Positions 51,402 through 60,565 of a stretch of 64,000 nucleotides of DNA are shown one piece after another. The stretch lies in assembly GCA_003134655.1 (NCBI GenBank), contig PLBY01000042.1:1-64000 (forward strand). Direction: 5' to 3'. The DNA comes from Acidobacteriaceae bacterium. GTDB taxonomy: Bacteria; Acidobacteriota; Terriglobia; Terriglobales; Acidobacteriaceae. The notes below the pieces were generated by a model. That model did not search any database and had not been told where the DNA came from. It saw only the letters and a list, made by a program, of their open reading frames with translations. Position 1 is the first letter of the stretch; every line of letters starts with the position of its first letter. The position numbers were made by a program, and so were the translations under genes.

Positions 51402-52232
51402 ATGTTGGCACATCGTCCGATCATTACTTTGACCACCGATTTTGGAACCAACGATCATTTTGTGGGCGCGATAAAGGGAGTCATTCTCGACATCGTGCCT
51501 GAAGCCGCAATCGTCGACATTTCTCACGCCGTGCAGGCCTTCGATGTGCTCGATGGCGCGCTGGCGATTTCCCAGTCGTATTCCTACTTCCCGAACGGAA
51601 CGATCCACCTGGTGGTCGTCGACCCGGGCGTGGGCACGACGCGGCGTCCGATTCTGGCCTCGAGCGACGGATATCACTTCGTCGCGCCCGATAATGGCGT
51701 GCTCTCGATGGTCTATGCCAAGGAAGAACGCATTCACGTGCGGCACATCACCTCCGAGCACTACTTCCGAATGCCGGTGAGCAATACATTTCACGCGCGC
51801 GACATCTTTGCTCCGGTGGCAGCCTATCTGGCCAAGCAGGTTGATTCGCACAAGTTCGGAGACGAGATCGAAGATTACGTGCGCTTTGCCGCGCCCCGGC
51901 CCAAGGCGACCGGCGAAGGCCGCATGCGCGCGGTGGTGCTGAAAGTCGACCGCTTCGGCAACCTGATCACCAATGTGACGCCGCAAGACGCTCCCGCCCT
52001 GTTTGCAGCATCCGCGAAATTCAAGGTGGTGGTGGGTAGCCGGGAGATCACGGACATCCGCAAGGCTTACGCGGAGGGGACGCCTGGAGAAGTATTCGGC
52101 ATTATTGGGAGCATGGGCTATCTCGAGATCGTGGCCAACCGCGCGGCGGCAGCGCAGATCACGGGCGCCGGCAAGGGCAGCGAGGTCACCATCTTCCTGG
52201 GTGAAGCGGCAGCGGCGGGCAAAGGAGCGTAG
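51402..52232 (+). CDS. SAM hydroxide adenosyltransferase (DUF62 family)
   Basis: 276 aa from the ATG at 51402; a TTG at 51384 is an alternative. The opening LTTDFGTNDHFVGAIKG, then DPGVGTTRRPI, PDNGVLS and FHARDIFAP, and later RFGNLITNV, match the SAM-hydrolase/fluorinase-chlorinase fold. Most members hydrolyse SAM with water to adenosine and methionine; the residues for halide use are not evident. It is the final gene of the rightward set and follows the second permease. Confidence 0.9.
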   Translation: MLAHRPIITLTTDFGTNDHFVGAIKGVILDIVPEAAIVDISHAVQAFDVLDGALAISQSYSYFPNGTIHLVVVDPGVGTTRRPILASSDGYHFVAPDNGVLSMVYAKEERIHVRHITSEHYFRMPVSNTFHARDIFAPVAAYLAKQVDSHKFGDEIEDYVRFAAPRPKATGEGRMRAVVLKVDRFGNLITNVTPQDAPALFAASAKFKVVVGSREITDIRKAYAEGTPGEVFGIIGSMGYLEIVANRAAAAQITGAGKGSEVTIFLGEAAAAGKGA

Positions 52233-52236
52233 TTTA

Positions 52237-52331
52237 GTAGCGTCGGCACCTTGCCGGCTGTCGCGGGGGCGTCCCGCCCGCGCTGCGGCGGCGAGACGCC
52301 GCCACGACAGCCGCCGGGACGGCGGCGCTAC
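52237..52331. repeat. GC-rich palindromic element (GTAGCG ends)
   Basis: The ends GTAGCG (52237) and CGCTAC (52331) are complementary, and nested GC-rich hairpins between them (GGGGCGTCCCGCCC, GGCGGCGAGACGCCGCC, CCGCCGGGACGGCGG) allow a long cruciform. It is a single copy in this window, located between the SAM-hydrolase gene and a small gene on the other strand. Confidence 0.6.
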
Positions 52332-52338
52332 CGTAAAT

Positions 52339-52572
52339 CTAAGAACTCTTCGGTTTGGGATGGACCCAGCGCTCCATTTCGCCCGTCCACTTCAGAAAGC
52401 GCCATAGGTCGCGCCGCTCGCGCCACATGAACTCCCAGAATTCCAGGAAGCCGATCTGGGTCATCTTCACGCCGGTATACGTCTCAATCCGCCACAGCAG
52501 GTAGGGACTCCGCCACGGAGCCAGGCGATGGCCCTTGGTGGCATTCCACAGAAAGCGCAGTTTGTAGCGCAT
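52339..52572 (-). CDS. Small conserved-looking Trp-rich hypothetical protein
   Basis: 77 aa, basic and unusually rich in tryptophan (MRYKLRFLWNATKGHRLAPW, then a YLLWRIETYTG and FWEFMWRERRDLWRFLKW). No transmembrane or catalytic motif, and the ATG lacks a strong ribosome site. The composition is not that of chance translation, and it lies alone on its strand between repeats, so it is probably a real small gene. Function unknown. Confidence 0.55.
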   Translation of the reverse strand: MRYKLRFLWNATKGHRLAPWRSPYLLWRIETYTGVKMTQIGFLEFWEFMWRERRDLWRFLKWTGEMERWVHPKPKSS

Positions 52573-52625
52573 GCAGCCATCATACCTGCAAGATCAAATG
52601 GGGCACGCGGGGAGAAAAACCATGA

Positions 52626-52699
52626 ACCACGAAGGGCACGAAGGATCACGAAGGAAAACGCACAACAAGAACCTCGTGAACCTTCGTGTCCTTCGTGGT
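52626..52699. repeat. Inverted pair of CACGAAGG-type tandem arrays
   Basis: The left arm (52626-52654) contains three CACGAAGG-type units and the right arm (52672-52699) is its imperfect reverse complement. The 17 bp spacer gives a long hairpin upstream of the TPR gene. Confidence 0.85.
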
Positions 52700-52771
52700 A
52701 GAGATCGTGCGCAGTGAGAAGCAAATCGCAGCGCGTGTTAGAATCCAGTCTCTGCCTGGAATTTTTCCCGC

Positions 52772-53128
52772 ATGCCTGACGCTAACGCCCGCCAAAAGGC
52801 CGAGGATCACTACTACGCCGCGCTCGATCTGATGGCCGAGGGGCATCTTGAGCAGGCCGTCGCGGCGTATCAGGAGTCTTTGGGTGCGGATCCGACGTTT
52901 ACCGAAGCCATGCATGGCTTGGCGCGCGTTCTCCAGGACTTGCAGCGCTACGATGAGGCCATTGCCGTGGCGCAGCGTCTGGCGGAACTCGATCCCCATG
53001 ACGTGCTGGCGCATACCAGCCTATCGGTGCTGTATCAAAGGAAAGGGATGATCCCTGAGGCGGAAGCGGAAGGCGCCAAGGCGCGGGTGCTGGGCTGGAA
53101 GCAGCAGTTGAAGAAAGGCGGCTCTTAG
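52772..53128 (+). CDS. TPR repeat protein
   Basis: 118 aa with three tetratricopeptide-type repeats (for example AEDHYYAALDLMAEGHLEQAVAAYQESLGADP and AMHGLARVLQDLQRYDEAIAVAQRLAELDP). No signal peptide. Likely a cytoplasmic adaptor; the partner is unknown. The stop codon lies within a heptamer array. Confidence 0.8.
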   Translation: MPDANARQKAEDHYYAALDLMAEGHLEQAVAAYQESLGADPTFTEAMHGLARVLQDLQRYDEAIAVAQRLAELDPHDVLAHTSLSVLYQRKGMIPEAEAEGAKARVLGWKQQLKKGGS

Positions 53129-53183
53129 CTCTTAAGGCTCTCGGCATGAGGGTGTGTTCCCGAAAGCTAAAGGCTAAGAGCTT
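53120..53183. repeat. Inverted pair of AGCTCTT heptamer arrays between TPR and pilR genes
   Basis: The left arm (GGCTCTTAGCTCTTAAGGCTC) and right arm (GCTAAAGGCTAAGAGCTTG) are complementary with a loop of about 25 bp. The left arm holds the TPR stop codon, and the array ends 2 bp before the pilR stop. It could act as a bidirectional terminator. Confidence 0.75.
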
Positions 53184-53185
53184 GT

Positions 53186-54580
53186 TTACAATCCGTACTT
53201 CTTCATTAAATGCCGGAAGGATCGGTAGGAGATGCCGAGCACGTCGGCGGCTTTGGTTTGCACGCCACCGCTCTGGTTGAGCGCAGTCTGAAGCAGTGAG
53301 CGCTCGATGCCCGCCACGTAGGTTTCCATGCCGATCCCTTCGGGAAGAGTCACAGCTGAACCGACTTCCGGTAGAGTTCCGCCATCGCCAGAGGCTGCGG
53401 CAGCACGCGCTTTTGGGCGCTCGGCGGGAAGCTCGACGTGCAACTCCTCGGTGGTCTCGAGCGCAACAGCGCGTTCGACAGTGTTTTCCAACTGGCGGAC
53501 GTTGCCCGGCCACTCGTAGCCGCACAGGGAATCGAGCGACGGCGCATTCACGCGCAGGATGCTGCGGCCGGCGGCGCTGGCATACTTCTTCAGAAAATGA
53601 TTGGCCAGCAGCGGAATATCTTCGCGGCGCTCGCGCAGGGGCGGCACGCGGATCGGAATGACGTTCAACCGGTAGTAAAGATCTTCTCGAAACACATTTT
53701 CGGCGACGGCTTTGTCGAGGTCGCGGTTGGTAGCGGCGATCACACGCACATCGATCGAAATCTCACTGGCGCTGCCCACGGGACGCACGGTGCGCTCCTG
53801 CAGAACGCGCAGCAGCTTCACCTGCATGGCCATCGTCATCTCGCTGATTTCGTCGAGGAAGATGGTGCCGCCGTCTGCGACTTCGAACAGGCCGCGCTTG
53901 TTCTGGTTGGCTCCGGTAAAGGCGCCCTTCAGGTAGCCGAAGAGTTCGCTCTCCAGCAGGGTCTCCGGAAAAGCTCCGCAGTTCACGGAAACAAAGGCGT
54001 CGGTTGCGCGCGGCGAACAGACGTGCACGGCGCGGGCCACGAGTTCCTTACCAGTGCCGCTCTCGCCGTGGATCAAAACCGTGCTAGCGGTGGAGGCAAC
54101 CGTGCGAACCGTCTGCTTGAGCTTCTCCATGGCTCCGCTGGAGCCGATGATATTGTCGAGCGAGTTGCGGGTGGCCGCGTCGCGGCGCAGCGCGAAGTTC
54201 TGCTTGCTCAGATTCAGTTTCTCGACCGCGCGGTTGATGGCCAGCTTGATTTCATCGACCAGTCCGGGACTCTTGCGAATGTAATCGGTGGCGCCTCCGG
54301 CTTTCACTGCTTGCACGGCAGCCTCGTAGTCGTCAACGGCAGTGATCAGGATGACGGCGGAGTCGGGCGAAACGCGGTGCGCGTGGCGCAACACTTCAAT
54401 GCCGTCGATGTTCGGCATCTTGATGTCGGTGATGATGACGTCGTAGAGCGCGCCGTCGATTTTGTTTTTTGCCGTCTGGCCCGCTTGCACGGTCTCAACC
54501 CGGTGTCCCTCGCGGCGCAGAGAGATGTCGAGCATCTCGCAAATGGACCGTTCGTCGTCGCAGACCAGAATATTAGCCAC
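53186..54580 (-). CDS. pilR: Sigma-54-dependent response regulator (PilR/NtrC type)
   Basis: 464 aa from the GTG at 54580, with GGAGGT upstream. The receiver domain has acidic pocket residues and phospho-acceptor Asp52 (VIITDIKMP). The AAA+ domain has GESGTGKE at 172-179 and the sigma-54 contact loop GAFTGA at 219-224. A C-terminal Fis-type helix-turn-helix follows. It overlaps the histidine kinase gene by 8 bp, and the pilus genes upstream suggest PilR, although other NtrC-family roles are possible. Confidence 0.9.
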   Translation of the reverse strand: MANILVCDDERSICEMLDISLRREGHRVETVQAGQTAKNKIDGALYDVIITDIKMPNIDGIEVLRHAHRVSPDSAVILITAVDDYEAAVQAVKAGGATDYIRKSPGLVDEIKLAINRAVEKLNLSKQNFALRRDAATRNSLDNIIGSSGAMEKLKQTVRTVASTASTVLIHGESGTGKELVARAVHVCSPRATDAFVSVNCGAFPETLLESELFGYLKGAFTGANQNKRGLFEVADGGTIFLDEISEMTMAMQVKLLRVLQERTVRPVGSASEISIDVRVIAATNRDLDKAVAENVFREDLYYRLNVIPIRVPPLRERREDIPLLANHFLKKYASAAGRSILRVNAPSLDSLCGYEWPGNVRQLENTVERAVALETTEELHVELPAERPKARAAAASGDGGTLPEVGSAVTLPEGIGMETYVAGIERSLLQTALNQSGGVQTKAADVLGISYRSFRHLMKKYGL

Positions 54581-56285
54581 GCAAACCTCCTCCGGCAGCA
54601 ACCGCAGCGGGCCGCGCCGCTCCCAGCGCCCGAGATTGGTCCGCCCGGCGATCAGAATTCTCTCCGCTGGAGGCCGCCCGCTCGGCATCGAGATGGCGCA
54701 ACCGCAGGACGAGTGTGGTTCCCTGCCCTGGCTTGGATCGCGCCCAAACCTTGCCCTCATGCGCCTGCACAATCTGGTAGACAATGGCCAGCCCGAGTCC
54801 GGTCCCGCCCTCGAAGTTGGACTGGAAGGGCTCGAAGAGTTTTTCGATCTGCTGCGGCGTCATGCCCGTGCCCGTGTCAATGAAAGAGACCTGCCAGTCG
54901 TCGCCCAGAGACTCGACCGCGGCGGTGAGCGTTCCACCATTTTTCATGGCGCGCACCGCGTTCTCACAGAGGTTCCAAAACACCTGCTTCAGCTTGTCGC
55001 CGTCGGCAATAGCCCACGCCTGACGCACCGTGAACCGGCGGTCGATTGTGATGCCAGTTTTCTCCGCCGTCATGCGGTGATCCATGAGCGTCAATGTGTC
55101 TTCCACAGACTGAATCAGGTCGACCCGGTCGAAGTGATATTGCTTGGTGCGCGAGTAGGCCAGGAAGTCGGTGATGATGCTGTTCAACCGCTGCGACTCA
55201 CGGGTCACGATGTCGAGCAGGCGGCGGTGGTCCTCGTTCATCTCGGGTACGCCGGACAGCATGCTGACCGAGCCGGCAATCGAAGTCAACGGATTCCGGA
55301 TTTCGTGCGCGATGGCCGCAGCCAGCCGGCCGACAGCGGCCAACTTGTCCTGCATGCGAACTTCACGTTCCAGGCGGCGAATCTCGGTGAGATCGTCGAG
55401 AACATACACGTAGCCCAGGTCTCCGCGCTCGGGCACAGTCAAGGCTGCCGCCCGGACGCGAACCGTCTTGCGGAATTTCGTGGGTGGCTCGAAGCGGACT
55501 TCCCCATGCGCCTGCGGCGATTCCACGGTGGGCAAGGGATCCAGAAACAGCTCATGAACCGGCGCACCCAACAGTTCTGCTGGACTACGCTCCAGCAAGC
55601 GTTGGGCCGCGGCGTTGACCAGCGTGATGCGCCCGTCGAGACCGGTGGTGATAAGGCCGCTGCTGATGGAGTGGATGATGTTTTCGTGCAGCGCCTGCAG
55701 GCTTTCCAGCGCGCCGCTGGTGTCCTTCAGCTGTACGCCCACCTGCCGCAGTTTCGAGGTGAGCAGTCCGGCCAGATAAGCCACCGCCAGGAAGGCAAAG
55801 AGATTGACGAAGATAATGGCCTGCAGCGCCTTCGTGCCGGGATGGGTGGTGCAGTAGGAAGGAACCACAGCATAATAGTTCAGTTCCAGCACCGTTCCGT
55901 AAAGGATGAAAGCCAGAGCCGCGACGAGCTGCGCCCATACGCGGGGCAGCAGCACGCTGGCCACGATGATGACCAGGGGGTAGAGGAAATTCAGGGAACT
56001 GTCCCATCCTCCCGTCTCGTGGACCACGAGGCTGACCATGATCAGATCGGTCACGACCTGCAGCGATGCCTGCAGCCGGTGCTCCTGCCAGAATGAGAGC
56101 AGCAGCACGTAGAAGAGGGAGAGGCTGTACCACAACAAGATGGTCGTGATGAAGAGCCGCATGGGCACCGGGCCCGGGCTGAACTGGGCGACCGCCAATT
56201 CAATGGCTAGCAGGAGGGTCAGAATGAAAATGCGGGCCCGGACCAGCCATATCAGCCAATTGCGCTCATCAAACGTCGATTGCAT
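54573..56285 (-). CDS. pilS: Membrane sensor histidine kinase (PilS-like)
   Basis: 570 aa. About six N-terminal transmembrane helices (residues 10-175), a PAS domain (about 195-305), a HisKA domain with the phospho-acceptor His327 in IAHEIRNPL, and an ATPase domain with NLCENAVRA, DTGTGM and GGTGLGLAI. Six transmembrane helices without a periplasmic domain is the PilS plan. It overlaps pilR, forming a two-component pair at the end of the pilus operon. Confidence 0.9.
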   Translation of the reverse strand: MQSTFDERNWLIWLVRARIFILTLLLAIELAVAQFSPGPVPMRLFITTILLWYSLSLFYVLLLSFWQEHRLQASLQVVTDLIMVSLVVHETGGWDSSLNFLYPLVIIVASVLLPRVWAQLVAALAFILYGTVLELNYYAVVPSYCTTHPGTKALQAIIFVNLFAFLAVAYLAGLLTSKLRQVGVQLKDTSGALESLQALHENIIHSISSGLITTGLDGRITLVNAAAQRLLERSPAELLGAPVHELFLDPLPTVESPQAHGEVRFEPPTKFRKTVRVRAAALTVPERGDLGYVYVLDDLTEIRRLEREVRMQDKLAAVGRLAAAIAHEIRNPLTSIAGSVSMLSGVPEMNEDHRRLLDIVTRESQRLNSIITDFLAYSRTKQYHFDRVDLIQSVEDTLTLMDHRMTAEKTGITIDRRFTVRQAWAIADGDKLKQVFWNLCENAVRAMKNGGTLTAAVESLGDDWQVSFIDTGTGMTPQQIEKLFEPFQSNFEGGTGLGLAIVYQIVQAHEGKVWARSKPGQGTTLVLRLRHLDAERAASSGENSDRRADQSRALGAARPAAVAAGGGLRG

Positions 56286-56302
56286 TATGAAGACCGAGGG
56301 TT

Positions 56303-56389
56303 CCAAAGTTTCAAGGTTTCAGAGTTTCAAGGTTTCAAAGTCCCGAAGGATTGCTCCTTGAAACTTTGAAACCTTGTCACCTTGAAACC
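56303..56389. repeat. Inverted pair of TTTCAAGG octamer arrays between pilC and pilS
   Basis: The left side has TTTCAAGG/TTTCAGAG/TTTCAAGG/TTTCAAAG units and the right side has the complementary CTTGAAACTTTGAAACC type. It forms a long hairpin in the gap between pilC and pilS and may separate their expression. Confidence 0.8.
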
Positions 56390-56394
56390 TGCTT

Positions 56395-57603
56395 TTATCC
56401 AGCCAACTTGGCGATCATGGCGAACAGCGGCATATAGAGCGAGATGACGATTCCGCCGACGCTCACGCCCAAGATGGCGATGATGATCGGTTCCAGCATG
56501 GCCAGCATGTCTTTGGTGGCCGCGTCGACTTCTTCTTCGTAGAAGTCGGCAATCTTCTGCAGCATCGAGTCCATGGCGCCGGTGGCTTCGCCCACGCCGA
56601 TCATCTGCGTCACCATGTTGGGAAACACGCCGCATTCGCGCAGTGGATCGACGATGGTGCGGCCTTCTTCGATGGCCTTGCGCACCTTCATCAGTGCCTC
56701 TTCCAGCACGGCGTTGCCCGAGGTCCTGGCCGTAATGCCCAGGCCTTCAAGAATCGGCACGCCGGAAGTAATCAAAGTTCCCAGCGTACGGGTGAAGCGG
56801 CCGACTGCAATCTTGCGCAACAGGCCCCCGATTATAGGGATGAAGAGCAGCGTCTTATCGAAGTAGTAACGGCCGCGGGGATGCTTGCGGATCTGCTTGA
56901 TCCCGAAGAAGAGACCGAAGCCGCCCACTAGGAACATCCACCAGAAAGTGTTGATGAACGCGCTTAACCCCATGACGATGCGCGTGGGAAGAGGCAGGGC
57001 AACGCCCAGTCCCGCGAACAGATTCGCGAAAATCGGCACCACCCACTTAAGCAGCGCGCCGACGATCAACCCTGCCATGCCAACGACGGCGACCGGGTAA
57101 ATCAATGCCGACTTCACCGCCGACTTCAAACGCACAGCCTTTTCGACGTAGGTCGCAAGGCGCTGCAGAATGATGTCGAGAATACCGCCGGTTTCACCGG
57201 CCTCGATCATGTTGGTGGTAAGGTCGTCGAAGACCACGGGATACTGGCGCATGGCGTTCGCGAGCGTGGCGCCACCTTCCACCGTGGTCCGGACGCCGGT
57301 CAGAACCTTCTGGAATGACTGGTTTTCCTGGTTGGCCGCCAGGATTTCCAGACACTGCACCAGCGGCAAGCCGGCATCGATCATGACCGAGAACTGGCGA
57401 AAGAAGATCGCGATGTCCTTGGTCTTGACCTTGCTCGAGCCGAACGTGGGCATGGAGAATTCTTTGCCTTTTTCGCGAATCGCGCCGGGCGTGATGCGCT
57501 CGCGGCGCAGCGCTTGCGCCAACGACGCCTTGTTGGCCGCCATTCGCTCACCGGAAACCTTCTGTCCGGATGCGTCCTTGCCTGAAAATGTAAAGACTGG
57601 CAT
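56395..57603 (-). CDS. pilC: Type IV pilus inner-membrane platform protein
   Basis: 402 aa. Two T2SSF/GspF domains (about residues 68-190 and 270-395) with the conserved LPLVQCLEILAANQEN and GVPILEGLGITARTS regions and three hydrophobic segments. The N-terminal part has a PVFTFSGKDASGQKVSGE start typical of PilC. It couples the cytoplasmic ATPases to the pilus. It follows pilT and precedes pilS in one operon. Confidence 0.93.
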   Translation of the reverse strand: MPVFTFSGKDASGQKVSGERMAANKASLAQALRRERITPGAIREKGKEFSMPTFGSSKVKTKDIAIFFRQFSVMIDAGLPLVQCLEILAANQENQSFQKVLTGVRTTVEGGATLANAMRQYPVVFDDLTTNMIEAGETGGILDIILQRLATYVEKAVRLKSAVKSALIYPVAVVGMAGLIVGALLKWVVPIFANLFAGLGVALPLPTRIVMGLSAFINTFWWMFLVGGFGLFFGIKQIRKHPRGRYYFDKTLLFIPIIGGLLRKIAVGRFTRTLGTLITSGVPILEGLGITARTSGNAVLEEALMKVRKAIEEGRTIVDPLRECGVFPNMVTQMIGVGEATGAMDSMLQKIADFYEEEVDAATKDMLAMLEPIIIAILGVSVGGIVISLYMPLFAMIAKLAG

Positions 57604-57677
57604 GTTTTAGCTTCTCCTCACTGAGATACCGGTTACGAAATACGGTTTCGCTGCAAAATGTTTCTGCCCCAACCGCG

Positions 57678-58814
57678 CTAGTGCTTGGATGGAGCTGCTC
57701 CTCGGGCCAGGGTTGATCCCGCAGCGGTCGGGCGGTTTACCAGGCCGGCGCCGCGGTTGATCATTTCCTGCAACTCGTCCGTGTTGCTGGAACGCGCCAT
57801 CGCGGTTTCCAGAGTGATCTGTTTTTGGAAATACGCGGTGGCCAGCGACTGGTTGAACGTCTGCATTCCGAACTTTTCCTGTCCGGACTGCATCGACGAA
57901 TAGATCTGGTGAATTTTGTCTTCGCGGATCAGGTTGCGCACGGCCGCGTTGGGCACCAGGATTTCCATGATCATGGCGCGGCCCTTGCCGTCGATGCGGG
58001 GCAGAAGGCTTTGGCACATGATGCCTTCCAGAACCAGCGACAGCTGAGCGCGAATCTGCGGCTGCTGGTGAGCCGGGAAGACGTCGATGATACGGTTGAT
58101 GGTCGACGTCGCTGAGTTAGTGTGCAGCGTGCCAAAGGTCAAGTGGCCGGTTTCGGCGATACGCAGCGCCGACTCGATGGTTTCCAGATCACGCATTTCG
58201 CCGATCAGCACGACGTCAGGATCTTCACGAAGCGCGGCGCGCAAGGCGTCGCTGAAGCTCTTGGTGTCGGCGTGCAGTTCGCGCTGGTTAACCAGGCAGT
58301 TCTTGTTCATGTGTACGAACTCGATCGGATCCTCGATCGTAAGAATGTGGTCGTGGCGCTCGCTGTTGATCTTGTCGATCATGGCCGCCAGCGTAGTCGA
58401 CTTGCCCGACCCTGTTGGACCCGTGACCAGCACCAGGCCTCGGGGCTTGTCGCACATCTTGCTGACGACGGGCGCCAGGCCGAGTTGGTTGAACGATTTG
58501 ATCTCGAACGGAATCAAACGGAAGACTGCGGCAGTGGCGCCGCGTTGGTTAAAGACGTTGGCGCGGAAGCGGGCCAATCCCTTCAAACCGAAAGAAAAGT
58601 CCAGTTCAAGGCTTTCTTCAAAGCGGTGCTTCTGGGAATCGGTCATGACGCTATAGGCCAGCTGCTTGGTCTCGGCCGGAGTCATCTGCGGCAGATCGAG
58701 CGGCACAAGGTGGCCGTGCACACGAATCTGGGGCGGCGAGTTGGTGGTGATGTGCAAGTCGCTGCCGTTCATCTCCAGCATTCTCTTGAGCAGATCGCTT
58801 AACGACAAACCCAT
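57678..58814 (-). CDS. pilT: Type IV pilus retraction ATPase
   Basis: 378 aa. Walker A is GPTGSGKSTT, the Asp box is TIEDPIEFVH, the Walker B region is in VVLIGEMRDLETIESALR, and the His box is in TGHLTFGTLHTNSA; the conserved C-terminal AIRNLIRE-type helix is present (AVRNLIREDK). PilT powers pilus depolymerisation. AAGGAA lies upstream of the ATG. It lies between pilB and pilC. Confidence 0.95.
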   Translation of the reverse strand: MGLSLSDLLKRMLEMNGSDLHITTNSPPQIRVHGHLVPLDLPQMTPAETKQLAYSVMTDSQKHRFEESLELDFSFGLKGLARFRANVFNQRGATAAVFRLIPFEIKSFNQLGLAPVVSKMCDKPRGLVLVTGPTGSGKSTTLAAMIDKINSERHDHILTIEDPIEFVHMNKNCLVNQRELHADTKSFSDALRAALREDPDVVLIGEMRDLETIESALRIAETGHLTFGTLHTNSATSTINRIIDVFPAHQQPQIRAQLSLVLEGIMCQSLLPRIDGKGRAMIMEILVPNAAVRNLIREDKIHQIYSSMQSGQEKFGMQTFNQSLATAYFQKQITLETAMARSSNTDELQEMINRGAGLVNRPTAAGSTLARGAAPSKH

Positions 58815-58849
58815 AGGAAATTCCTTCCCTTTCAGTTACCAGTTCCGAA

Positions 58850-60565
58850 TCAATGAATCGTTTCGCGGGCCACTTCCTCAAGCGTGGTCATTCCCGCCAT
58901 AACTTTGATGAGTCCACTCCGGCGCAGCGTGATCATGCCGCGCTCGATGGCTTTCTTTTTCAACTCCAGCGCCGAGGCGCCGACCAGAACCAGTTCGCGC
59001 ATCTCGTCGTCGACTTCCATGACTTCGTACAGACCGCAGCGGCCTTTGTATCCGGTGTTGTTACACACTCCGCAGCCCTTGCCCTTCTGGATCTTCACTG
59101 TCTTCGATTCCTCAGGAGTAAATCCTGCGTCCACCAGTGTCTGTGGCGGAACGTCGATGGGCTCGATGCAGTCCTTGCAGATACGCCGGACGAGACGCTG
59201 TGCGCAGATGAGGTGGACTGATGTCGCCACCAGGAACGGTTCAATACCCATGTTCATCAGTCGCGTGATCGTTTCCGGTGCACCGTTGGTGTGCAGCGTA
59301 GAGAGCACAAGGTGGCCCGTGAGGGCAGCCTTGATGGCAATTTCAGCTGTTTCAAAGTCTCGGATTTCGCCGACCAGAATGATGTTGGGATCTTGTCGTA
59401 AGAAGGATCGCAGAGCAGCGGCAAAGTTTAATCCAATCTGCTCCTTCATCTGCACCTGGTTGACGCCGCCCAACTGGAACTCGACCGGATCTTCGGCGGT
59501 CATGATGTTGGTGTCAGGCTGGTTCAGGCGCGAAATCGCGGAGTACAGGGTATTGGTTTTGCCCGATCCCGTCGGTCCCGTGACCAGCACCATGCCGTAC
59601 GGCTTCAAAATTGCTTTTTCGAATTTCACCAGCGACTCGGGCTCGAAGCCGAGTTTGGTCATGTCGAGACGCAGGTTCTCTTTGTCGAGCAACCGGAGAA
59701 CGATCTTCTCGCCCCACAAGGTGGGCAGCGTGCTGACGCGGAAGTCGAGCTGCTTCTTGCGGCCGCCGACGTTCATCTTCAGCATGATGCGACCGTCCTG
59801 CGGCAGACGCTTTTCGCTGATGTCGAGCTTCGACATGATCTTCAGGCGGGACGTGATCGCGTCCTTCAACTTCAGCGGCGGAGACATGATCGACTGCAAC
59901 ACGCCGTCAATACGGAAGCGGACGCGGAATTCTTTTTCGTAGGGCTCAATGTGAATGTCGCTGGCTCCGCGCTTCACCGCGTCGCCCAGGACAACGTTGA
60001 CCAGCTTGACGACCGGAGCTTCATCGGCCGCTTTTTCCAGTTCGGCCAGCTCCATCTGCTGCTCTTCGGACTGGAGTTCGACGTCACTGTCACCCATTTC
60101 CGACATCGACTCCATGACCGTCTTGAGATCTTCTTCCTTGGTGGAGCCGTAAGCCTTTTCAATCCCTGACAGGATGGAGCTCTCCGAAGCAACCACCGGC
60201 TCGATGTTGAAGCCGGTCATGAACTTGATATCGTCCATCGCGAACACGTTCGTGGGATCTACCATCGCGATGGTTAGCGATGCACCCACGCGGCTCAGCG
60301 GAAGAATCTGGTAGCGCTTGGCGGTCTCGAACGGAATCAGCTTGACGACCGCAGGATCAATTTCAAAATACGAAAGATTGATGGCAGGAACGCCATACTG
60401 GCGGGAAAGGAAATTGGTGACATCCTCATCCGTGAGGAAGCCGAGCTTCACCAGCGCAGAGCCCAGGCGACAGCTCTGCTCCTTCTGCGTCTTATTCGCT
60501 TGTTCCAACTGCTCTGGGGTAATAATCTTCTCTTTGACGAGAAGGTCACCCAGCCGTTGAGACAT
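58850..60565 (-). CDS. pilB: Type IV pilus extension ATPase with MshEN domain
   Basis: 571 aa from the ATG at 60565, with GGAGA 7 bp upstream. The N-terminus holds two 24-residue MshEN motifs (4-27 and 33-56, 5 apart): the second fits RLGxxLVxxGFL...LxxQ well, while the first lacks the glycine at position 13. MshEN binds c-di-GMP in relatives. The ATPase core has GPTGSGKTNTLY and GEIRDFETAEIA, and a tetracysteine zinc site lies in CKDCIEPI and GCGVCNNTGY. It drives pilus assembly. Confidence 0.95.
   Translation of the reverse strand: MSQRLGDLLVKEKIITPEQLEQANKTQKEQSCRLGSALVKLGFLTDEDVTNFLSRQYGVPAINLSYFEIDPAVVKLIPFETAKRYQILPLSRVGASLTIAMVDPTNVFAMDDIKFMTGFNIEPVVASESSILSGIEKAYGSTKEEDLKTVMESMSEMGDSDVELQSEEQQMELAELEKAADEAPVVKLVNVVLGDAVKRGASDIHIEPYEKEFRVRFRIDGVLQSIMSPPLKLKDAITSRLKIMSKLDISEKRLPQDGRIMLKMNVGGRKKQLDFRVSTLPTLWGEKIVLRLLDKENLRLDMTKLGFEPESLVKFEKAILKPYGMVLVTGPTGSGKTNTLYSAISRLNQPDTNIMTAEDPVEFQLGGVNQVQMKEQIGLNFAAALRSFLRQDPNIILVGEIRDFETAEIAIKAALTGHLVLSTLHTNGAPETITRLMNMGIEPFLVATSVHLICAQRLVRRICKDCIEPIDVPPQTLVDAGFTPEESKTVKIQKGKGCGVCNNTGYKGRCGLYEVMEVDDEMRELVLVGASALELKKKAIERGMITLRRSGLIKVMAGMTTLEEVARETIH

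Noticed and set aside
53438-56096. Two long plus-strand open frames over pilR and pilS
   Set aside because: They are antisense to clear two-component genes and have no motifs of their own.
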